Shown: positions 57,999-64,000 of the stretch, one piece after another
How the letters are laid out: each line of letters opens with the position of its first letter
Position numbering within the stretch: the stretch's first letter is position 1
Assembly (NCBI RefSeq): GCF_900218065.1
Contig: NZ_OBMU01000003.1
Location: 152,549 to 216,548, forward strand
Direction: 5' to 3'
Source: Novosphingobium sp. Chol11
GTDB taxonomy: Bacteria; Pseudomonadota; Alphaproteobacteria; Sphingomonadales; Sphingomonadaceae
DNA length: 64,000 nt
The notes under the pieces: generated by a model
What the model was told of the DNA's origin: nothing
The model's database searches: none
Seen by the model: the letters and a program-made list of their open reading frames with translations, nothing else
Translations under genes and position numbers: made by a program

Positions 57999-60422
57999 TT
58001 AGAACTTGAAGTTGCCCGTCAAGCCAAACTCTCGTGGGTTGGTCACGTTGACCAGGCGATAGCCGGAGTCATAATCCAGTCCGGGAGTGGCTGTGCCAAC
58101 GGTCGCATTGCCAAGGCTGATGTTGGCAATCCGCTTCTGGTTCAAGGCGTTCTTAGCGAACAGCGTGAACTCCCAACTGCTGTCCGGGGCGCGGACACCG
58201 ACAAACAGGTTCAGCAGTTCGCGGCTGCGATAGTTGTAATCCACCCGATCCGAATAAAAGCCCGGGCGATAGGTGAACAATCCGCGCACGAACGGCGTGA
58301 CATTGTCCATCGGGAACCGGATTTCCGTATTCGCGGTCAGGCTGAAGTCCGGCGTATCGCTGAGGCGGCCATTGCTGACGCAATAGCTGACATTGCCCGG
58401 CCCCCTGACGGTCGCCGGTCCATCCTGGTTGGGGCTACCCGTGCCCGCAAAGTCATTGCAGGGCAGGAGCGCATTCTTGAAGCGGGCCCGGGTATAGGCC
58501 GCGCTGATCCCGAAGTCCCAATCGCGCGTGATACGGCCGTCCAGCGATCCTTCGATGCCCTTGATCCGGGCATCGCCATTATAGTTGAAATCGAAGAAGC
58601 CGGTCGGCGGCGAGGCGATGGTCGATTCGTAATAGATGTTGGTGAAGCGGTTCAGGAAGTTGTTGAGCTTCTGATAGTAGACCGACACCGCATAATGCAG
58701 ACGGCGGCCAGCGAAGCTGCCCTTGATGCCTGCTTCGATCGCGTCCGTCTTTTCCGGCTGGCCGACGATCAGATCATCGCTGAGCCCATCTGGCAGGCCG
58801 ACACCGACAACGCCGGCACGGAACGAGTGGCCATAAGAGGCAAAGACGTTCATCGATGGCATCAACTGGTAGCTGATGGTCAGACCGCCGGTGATCGGCG
58901 TATCTTTCGTGCGGCGAAAGCGATCAGGAATGATTTCCGTAGCCGGATAGGTCGCAGGCAGGCAGCCGAAGGATACCGCATCAACCTGCGGATCGCCCGT
59001 GCAGGCCAGAATATTGCCCGGAGTGCTCAAGGTGAGCTGACTGCTGTTTACAGACTTGATGATCGAATAGCGGATGCCTCCTTCGATCGACAAGCCACCC
59101 CCACGGAAGTTCGCATTGGCATTGAACGACCAGACGCTACGGTCGACCGGGACTGCAATGGCAGTACCGATAGGCAGATAAGGCAAGGCACCGGCGGTAT
59201 TCAGGCTGTCGTTCGGCTCCAGCGGGAAGAAGAAGCTGTCACCCGGCTGGTTGAGGCGTGTCGTACCACCCATCTTGTTGTAGAAAACGCCGATGCCGCC
59301 GCCGAAGCCTTCCTTGTTGTTCGTCGCCAGGCGCAGCTCGACCGTGTCATATTTGAAGGGAATGGATCCCGTCGAATTGGAGATGTATTTCGGAACGGCA
59401 TTGGCGACATCCAGGTCGCGCTGGGTCTTCAGCTTTGTATATTGATGCGCGCCGACAAACGACAAGGTCGCCGGGCCCAGATCCCAATCCACCGCCAGGT
59501 TGACGATGTGACCTTCATTCTGGTTGCGGACCCTGCCTTCGCTGACTGCGGCATAGTCATCCGCCTCAAGCGGCGGACCTGAACGCACCGACGTGTTCGG
59601 CACAAGGACGCCGCCGAAGAACGGGCCGGCCTCAAACGTCGAATTATTGCCTGTCCCGATAACCTGCTGCGGCTGGAAGTTGTCTGCATACAGATACTGA
59701 TAGGTCAAATAGGCTGTGACATTGTCCGTCGGACGCAGGCCTAGCGTCAGGCGCACGCTCTGGGTGCGGCTGCGCGAGCGTTCGCCGGTCGTGATGTTGC
59801 GCACGTTGTTCAGACGATTGCCATCCACCAGCGCCGCGACGCGCAGTGCCACCTTGTCAGAAAACGGCAGCGAAACGCCGCCCTGGACGTTGAAGCCGTC
59901 GCGCGTGGTCGCGGTAGCTTGCGCATAGCCTTCGATCTCGTCGAAGCTCGGGCGCGCCGTGGAAATGGTGATCGCACCGGCGGGGGCGGAGATACCACGC
60001 AGCTGGCCCTGCGGGCCGCGAAGCACTTCGATCTGCTTGATATCGTAAAGCGCCGTATAGACCGTCTGCGCATCAGTTGGAATTTCGTTGAAGTAAACCT
60101 GAACCGCCGGATCGGTACCCTGGTCAGGATCGAACGAAATACCACGCAGCGTGGTGGAATTGTTGCGGCCCGTGGTATTGGTCATTTCCAGCCCCGGAGC
60201 GAGCTGTTGCACGTCCTTGGCATCGAAAATGTTCAGTTTCTGCAACTGCTCGCCAGTGGCCACATTGACGCTCATGGGCACTGACTGGAGCGAGCGGGCT
60301 TCGCGCGTCGCCGTAACGACGATCTCGCCACCGCCATCGGCCGCATCCTGCGCCCGGGCGGCGGCAGGCACGATCAGCGCTGCACCGCACAACAACGCAG
60401 AAACATAATTCCCCTTTTTCAT
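57999..60422 (-). CDS. TonB-dependent receptor
   Basis: An 807-residue outer-membrane receptor. The signal peptide is MKKGNYVSALLCGAALIVPA, then AARAQ; the TonB-box-like stretch is GEIVVTATREARSLQ. The plug domain to about residue 165 has GRNNSTTLRGISFDPDQGTD and IEVLRGPQGQLRGISAPAGA. The large barrel with long loops ends GLTGNFKF. It is of the sphingomonad type that takes up organic substrates as often as iron. It is divergent from the NAD-dependent epimerase gene with 330 bases between, suggesting a common substrate, and the rhamnosidase gene lies beyond. Ligand unknown. Confidence 0.9.
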   Translation of the reverse strand: MKKGNYVSALLCGAALIVPAAARAQDAADGGGEIVVTATREARSLQSVPMSVNVATGEQLQKLNIFDAKDVQQLAPGLEMTNTTGRNNSTTLRGISFDPDQGTDPAVQVYFNEIPTDAQTVYTALYDIKQIEVLRGPQGQLRGISAPAGAITISTARPSFDEIEGYAQATATTRDGFNVQGGVSLPFSDKVALRVAALVDGNRLNNVRNITTGERSRSRTQSVRLTLGLRPTDNVTAYLTYQYLYADNFQPQQVIGTGNNSTFEAGPFFGGVLVPNTSVRSGPPLEADDYAAVSEGRVRNQNEGHIVNLAVDWDLGPATLSFVGAHQYTKLKTQRDLDVANAVPKYISNSTGSIPFKYDTVELRLATNNKEGFGGGIGVFYNKMGGTTRLNQPGDSFFFPLEPNDSLNTAGALPYLPIGTAIAVPVDRSVWSFNANANFRGGGLSIEGGIRYSIIKSVNSSQLTLSTPGNILACTGDPQVDAVSFGCLPATYPATEIIPDRFRRTKDTPITGGLTISYQLMPSMNVFASYGHSFRAGVVGVGLPDGLSDDLIVGQPEKTDAIEAGIKGSFAGRRLHYAVSVYYQKLNNFLNRFTNIYYESTIASPPTGFFDFNYNGDARIKGIEGSLDGRITRDWDFGISAAYTRARFKNALLPCNDFAGTGSPNQDGPATVRGPGNVSYCVSNGRLSDTPDFSLTANTEIRFPMDNVTPFVRGLFTYRPGFYSDRVDYNYRSRELLNLFVGVRAPDSSWEFTLFAKNALNQKRIANISLGNATVGTATPGLDYDSGYRLVNVTNPREFGLTGNFKF

Positions 60423-60570
60423 GACTGCTTCCTTCTATCTAGCAGGGCCAAGTCCACAATGTTGACAGTTGCTAACCATCGTGCAGGCACCCCGCAATCC
60501 GCGCAGTCATTTTTTTGTAAATTTTTCGAAATCCGCGTGCTTTATTAGCAACATCCCTTAATTCCGCAGC

Positions 60571-60652
60571 CGTGATATACGCGCATAAATCTGGCACGGG
60601 ATGCGCATTTCTATGGAATACAACCAATATTATCGTGGAAATCGTGATATAC
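60571..60652. repeat. CGTGATATAC direct repeats in a divergent promoter region
   Basis: CGTGATATAC occurs at 60571-60580 and 60643-60652, 72 bases apart, with a related TTATCGTGG in between. They lie in the 330-base region between the TonB receptor (minus) and the epimerase gene (plus). This spacing is near seven helical turns, so a looping regulator is possible. No other gene is seen in 60423-60752. Confidence 0.4.
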
Positions 60653-60752
60653 CGCTCCTGTCGCTTTGGGGGCTGATCCGCGCCTGAAACCTCTCCCCTT
60701 GTTATTGATACGACGACGTGCGATTGTGTCGAAATTATTCGAGGGGAGCAAA

Positions 60753-62174
60753 ATGATCGACACCCGCAAGACAGTTTTCCTTACCGGGGCCACCGGCAAT
60801 ATGGGCCGCGAGACGGTGAAGCGTATCGCCGCGAAGGCGGATTCGCTGCACTTGCGAATATTGGTGCGGCCGGAAGAAAAGGCGCATCCTGTGGTAAAGG
60901 ATGTTCAGCGCCGGGGCCTTGCGGAGATCATCTGGGGGGATCTTACCGATCCGGCATCCATCCGCGAAGGCGTGAAGGGCGCCGACATCGTTCTGCACGT
61001 GGGCGCGCTGGTCTCGCCGCTCGCAGACCGCCTCCCCGCCGATCTGGTGACCCGCGTCAATGTGGGCGGCGCCCAGAACATCGTCGACGCGATCCACGCC
61101 GTGGGCGATCCCAAGCAGACCCGGCTCATATATATCGGTACGGTCGCCGAAACCGGCAGCCGCAATGCGCCTGTCCATTGGGGCAGGACCGGTGATCCGA
61201 TCAAAATCAGCGCTTATGATCATTATGCGGTGACGAAGACGCAAGCAGAAGCGATCGTCGCGCAGAGCGGGATCACCCATTGGGCCTCGATACGCCAAAG
61301 CGGCATGGCGCATTTCGAGATGTGGAAGATTTTCGACCCCATCATGTTCCACAATCCGCTCAACGGCGTGTTCGAATGGTCCACCGCCAATGACAGCGGC
61401 CGCCTGATGGCCGCGCTCTGCGGCGATGATGTGCCCGGCACGTTCTGGCGCAACTTCTACAATCTGGGCGGCGGTGCTTCTTCGCGGGTGGTGAACCATG
61501 AGTTCATGGAGAAATCCATGCCCAACTACCGCAAGGTGCTGAAGCCGCACTGGTTCGCCACGCGGAACTTCCACGGCCAGTGGTACTCGGATTCCGATCG
61601 GCTCGAAGCCCTGGTGCCGTTCCGCGAACAATCGCTGGATGACTATTTCCGCGAAGCGCCCCGCCATATTCCATGGATCGCGCGCACAGTGCCAAAGCTG
61701 ATGCCCGGCGTCGTGTCGAAGCAGATCGAAAAACTTGCGAAGGGGCCGGACGGCAGTCTCAACTGGTTCGCCACCAACAACGAAGCCAAGATCCGCGCTT
61801 ATTTCGGATCGCGGGCAGCGTGGGAGGCCATTCCCCGCAACTGGGACGACTTCCGCTTCGCGCAGCCGTCGCGGGAACCGGCCTTGCTCGACCATGGCTA
61901 TGACGAGAGCCGCTCGCCCGACGACTGGCGGGCCGACGACCTGAAGGCAGCGGCGGAATATCGCGGCGGCAAATATCTCGGCAGCTCGTTCGACGGCCCG
62001 GATGCGCCGGTGGAATGGCAGTCGGCGGCAGGCCATCGTTTCACCATGACGCCGCGCCTTTATCTCCAGGGCGGCCACTGGTGCCCGGTCACCATGCTGG
62101 ATCCCGCAGCCTATGAAGCAGAGGCTGTGCGCAATCCCTTCTTCGCGCAGATATGGGGCGACGCAGCCGGTTAA
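60753..62174 (+). CDS. NAD-dependent epimerase/dehydratase with C-terminal extension
   Basis: A 473-residue protein from ATG 60753 with GAGGGGAGC upstream; the open frame runs 29 codons further into promoter DNA. The N-terminal extended-SDR half has the TVFLTGATGNMGRETVKRIA NAD motif, LIYIGTVAETGSRNAPVHWG with the Ser/Thr site, and AYDHYAVTKTQAEAIV with the Tyr-x3-Lys. After about residue 300 an unusual 170-residue extension (LNWFATNNEAKIRAYFGSRA, DDWRADDLKAAAEYRGGKYL) follows, which I do not recognise; normal family members are about 310-350 residues. It faces the TonB receptor gene. The substrate is probably a sugar or sugar-like ring; this is inference. Confidence 0.82.
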   Translation: MIDTRKTVFLTGATGNMGRETVKRIAAKADSLHLRILVRPEEKAHPVVKDVQRRGLAEIIWGDLTDPASIREGVKGADIVLHVGALVSPLADRLPADLVTRVNVGGAQNIVDAIHAVGDPKQTRLIYIGTVAETGSRNAPVHWGRTGDPIKISAYDHYAVTKTQAEAIVAQSGITHWASIRQSGMAHFEMWKIFDPIMFHNPLNGVFEWSTANDSGRLMAALCGDDVPGTFWRNFYNLGGGASSRVVNHEFMEKSMPNYRKVLKPHWFATRNFHGQWYSDSDRLEALVPFREQSLDDYFREAPRHIPWIARTVPKLMPGVVSKQIEKLAKGPDGSLNWFATNNEAKIRAYFGSRAAWEAIPRNWDDFRFAQPSREPALLDHGYDESRSPDDWRADDLKAAAEYRGGKYLGSSFDGPDAPVEWQSAAGHRFTMTPRLYLQGGHWCPVTMLDPAAYEAEAVRNPFFAQIWGDAAG

Positions 62175-62296
62175 GCTGCGCAGGGCCAGGGTGATCGGCC
62201 GTTCCGTCGGAGCGCAATGGACGATCCGCCTAACGCCAGCAGGGTGCGATCACCCAGGAGTGGACGGCGCGTTGTTCCGTTAAATCGACCTCAATG

Positions 62297-62323
62297 GCTT
62301 CGGGGCGAAGGACGCCCCGAAGC
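62297..62323. terminator. Hairpin between the epimerase and rhamnosidase genes
   Basis: GCTTCGGGGCG (62297-62307) pairs perfectly with CGCCCCGAAGC (62313-62323) around a five-base loop. It sits 19 bases past the rhamnosidase stop (minus) and 122 bases after the epimerase stop. No strong T-run is present, so it could stop either transcript weakly. Confidence 0.5.
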
Positions 62324-62341
62324 GCTGAGTGCGCTGCCCCT

Positions 62342-64000
62342 CTAGCGGAGCGGCACCTTGAGCTTTGTCGTCGTGCGAGTGAGCGGATAGCGCTTGCCGT
62401 TCCAAAGGAAATCCCCCGGCAATGCGGCTGGCCGGGTGATTTGCGCATTCAGGGTGCTGCCGGAAATCCGATAGCGAACGCTGACCGGCCCCTGCGGCGT
62501 GGCAGCGGTCGCGGACAGGCTCTTGAGCGAACCCAGCGCAGGCTCGACCTTCAGCCTCGCATAGCCCGGCGCGGCGGGGCCGATGCCTGCCACGATGCCG
62601 AGCAGATCGGCGCTTGGATGTGCGCTCCACGCGTGGCTGTCGGAACGGGTCGACTGGCCCTTCCCGCCTTGGCCCGCATCGTCGCGCTCTTCCGGCCAAG
62701 TCGTATAGTGCATTGCCAGCAGATCGCGCCACGTCTTGAGCATGTCGAGATAGCGGTCGTTCTTCCCGGCATGGACCAGAGCCTGAGCCAGATACCATGA
62801 GAAATAATAGCTGACGCTGGTGATCCCTTCCGGCGCGTCGATGCCTTTGCCCGGCACCATGATACGGTCGATGATCGCCCCGGCTTCGTCGCGGGTGGCG
62901 ACATCATAGAGGATGGCCAGCGCATTCATATGCTGGCTGAACCGGTCGCCATCGGGATTGTCCGCGTAGAGACCCCGGGCGGGAACCCAGCAGCGGTTGC
63001 GGATCGCGGCCTTGACGGTGTCGGCACGCGCCGCGTAGCGCTGTGCCACGCTGCTGTCGCCAAAGGCAGTCTCGATCGCCGCCCCCTGCTGAAGCGCGCC
63101 AAGCCAGCTGACGCTCATCAAACAGCTTTCATCCGTCTTTCCGTAGGACGGGAAGATGGTGCGGTCGGTCGCCGGCTGGCCTACCCAATCGATGAAATTC
63201 CATTGCGGGTTCTTGCCGAGCAGGCCGCTCGGGCGGCGGTAGGCTTCGAACCAGTCCAACACCCGGCGCATGCGCGGGATGTTGCGGACGATCGGTGCAG
63301 CGTCAGGCTGGCGCAATCGCCAATCGTCCAGCATGCCTACCCACATCAGCGCGAAGGGCGCGATCACATTGTTGCCGCGCGTCGGCCATGCGCCTTCCAT
63401 CAGGCCGCCTTCGGCATCCGACGCGGCGAAGGCGTCGATCGCCTGCTCGGCCAGGCGCGGATCGCCCGAAACGGCATAGGAAATCAGCATCTGAAGGCGC
63501 GTGTCGCCCGCATATTGCAGCTGTTCCCAATAGGCCGTGTCCATATAGGTTTCATGCGCGTCGATCCGCGCAGTGCGCCAGCCAATGTCGAAAATCCGTG
63601 CAAGTTCAAGATCATCGCTCGCGAACTTGCCAACCTGTTGAAACGGGTAGCCGGTTTCGTAGGCGCGCAATCCCTCTAATACCAGCGGCTGATCCTTGGT
63701 TTCGACCGTGATCTCCGCATAGCGCCAGGTCCGCCACCAGAGCGGCGCGAAGCTGCGCTTTTCCCCATCGGCTATGAAGCTGTCCCATATGCCGATCGGC
63801 TTGCGGTCCTCGATCAGGTTCCGGTCGCCCTTGCGGCTCTTCGCATCATACAGCGCCTCTGCCCACAGCAGCTTGATCGAAGCACCCTTCCCGCCCGACA
63901 CATCGAGTTGCGGATAAGCTGAGACCATCGCGTCGCGCTGGATTAGCAATGTCGCCTTGCTGTTGGCGGGAATCGTCACCGCCCGCGCGGGGAAGGTCAT
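62342..64000 (-). CDS. Alpha-L-rhamnosidase (GH78), N-terminus outside the window
   Basis: At least 552 residues of a glycoside hydrolase family 78 enzyme, continuing off the right edge; the ATG at the edge is probably internal. The six-hairpin catalytic barrel has YMDTAYWEQLQYAGDTRLQM (general-acid region), NPQWNFIDWVGQ, SHAWSAHPSADLLGIVAGIG and WYLAQALVHAG. Before it is a beta-sandwich part (KLLWAEALYDAKSRKGDRN). GH78 removes terminal alpha-L-rhamnose from plant glycosides and pectic sugars; relatives act in the periplasm or outside. The liberated rhamnose could feed the operon at 30.4-38.6 kb. The export signal cannot be seen in this window. Confidence 0.87.
   Translation of the reverse strand: MTFPARAVTIPANSKATLLIQRDAMVSAYPQLDVSGGKGASIKLLWAEALYDAKSRKGDRNLIEDRKPIGIWDSFIADGEKRSFAPLWWRTWRYAEITVETKDQPLVLEGLRAYETGYPFQQVGKFASDDLELARIFDIGWRTARIDAHETYMDTAYWEQLQYAGDTRLQMLISYAVSGDPRLAEQAIDAFAASDAEGGLMEGAWPTRGNNVIAPFALMWVGMLDDWRLRQPDAAPIVRNIPRMRRVLDWFEAYRRPSGLLGKNPQWNFIDWVGQPATDRTIFPSYGKTDESCLMSVSWLGALQQGAAIETAFGDSSVAQRYAARADTVKAAIRNRCWVPARGLYADNPDGDRFSQHMNALAILYDVATRDEAGAIIDRIMVPGKGIDAPEGITSVSYYFSWYLAQALVHAGKNDRYLDMLKTWRDLLAMHYTTWPEERDDAGQGGKGQSTRSDSHAWSAHPSADLLGIVAGIGPAAPGYARLKVEPALGSLKSLSATAATPQGPVSVRYRISGSTLNAQITRPAALPGDFLWNGKRYPLTRTTTKLKVPLR

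Noticed and set aside
1..64000. CRISPR array
   Set aside because: No series of regularly spaced 23-40 base direct repeats with unique spacers is visible, and no cas gene is present.

Overview
This window looks like chromosome of a sphingomonad (Sphingobium, Novosphingobium or Sphingomonas type alphaproteobacterium). The evidence is the GC-rich sequence, the TonB-dependent receptors, an L-rhamnose operon with a fused aldolase/dehydrogenase, alphaproteobacterial general-stress (EcfG-type) promoters, an alphaproteobacterial EF-G-like paralogue, and a DUF3489-DUF2924-serine recombinase cassette with a ParB-methylase/DUF5681 pair, which I associate with this group. The assignment is by recognition only; no 16S rRNA is present.

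1-6.5 kb is a gene graveyard. A groEL copy runs intact to about codon 446 and then fuses into a decayed DUF3489 gene, followed by broken DUF2924, serine recombinase, ParB-type DNA methylase and DUF5681 genes. Short iteron-like repeats and a long hairpin lie between them. 6.5-9.8 kb is an iron-uptake pair (TonB receptor and PepSY membrane protein) behind a Fur-like palindrome. 9.9-17.6 kb is a divergent sugar or glycoside catabolism locus: two xylose-isomerase-like TIM barrels, two Gfo/Idh/MocA oxidoreductases, a DUF1080 3-keto-glycoside hydrolase-type protein, an unrecognised protein, an MFS transporter and a TetR regulator. This fits 3-keto-glycoside (possibly C-glycoside) breakdown. 17.7-20.4 kb is a decayed prophage-like island ending near tRNA-Gln(TTG).

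20.6-30.4 kb holds a MarR regulator, a small lipoprotein, a SirB1-like protein and a signalling operon (hybrid histidine kinase, CheR, HWE kinase) with a perfect general-stress promoter match upstream. An MHS-family transporter and a small stress-type membrane protein follow. 30.4-38.6 kb is a full L-rhamnose regulon: DeoR regulator, MFS permease, L-lactate dehydrogenase and rhamnulokinase on one strand; the fused rhamnulose-1-phosphate aldolase/lactaldehyde dehydrogenase and rhamnose isomerase on the other. Together they take L-rhamnose to DHAP and, via lactaldehyde and lactate, to pyruvate. A GH78 alpha-L-rhamnosidase at 62.3-64 kb could supply the sugar.

38.7-42.1 kb is an HxlR regulator facing three SDR-type oxidoreductases and a SnoaL-like protein. 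42.3-46.4 kb is a type III polyketide synthase locus with a flavin oxidoreductase and two methyltransferases. 46.4-55.5 kb carries small membrane proteins, a divergent EF-G-like GTPase, thioredoxin 2, an M3 oligopeptidase, an M20 amidohydrolase and a divergent SDR pair. 55.6-57.5 kb is a three-gene envelope-stress operon behind another EcfG-type promoter. The window closes with a VOC protein, a large TonB receptor, an extended NAD-dependent epimerase and the truncated rhamnosidase.
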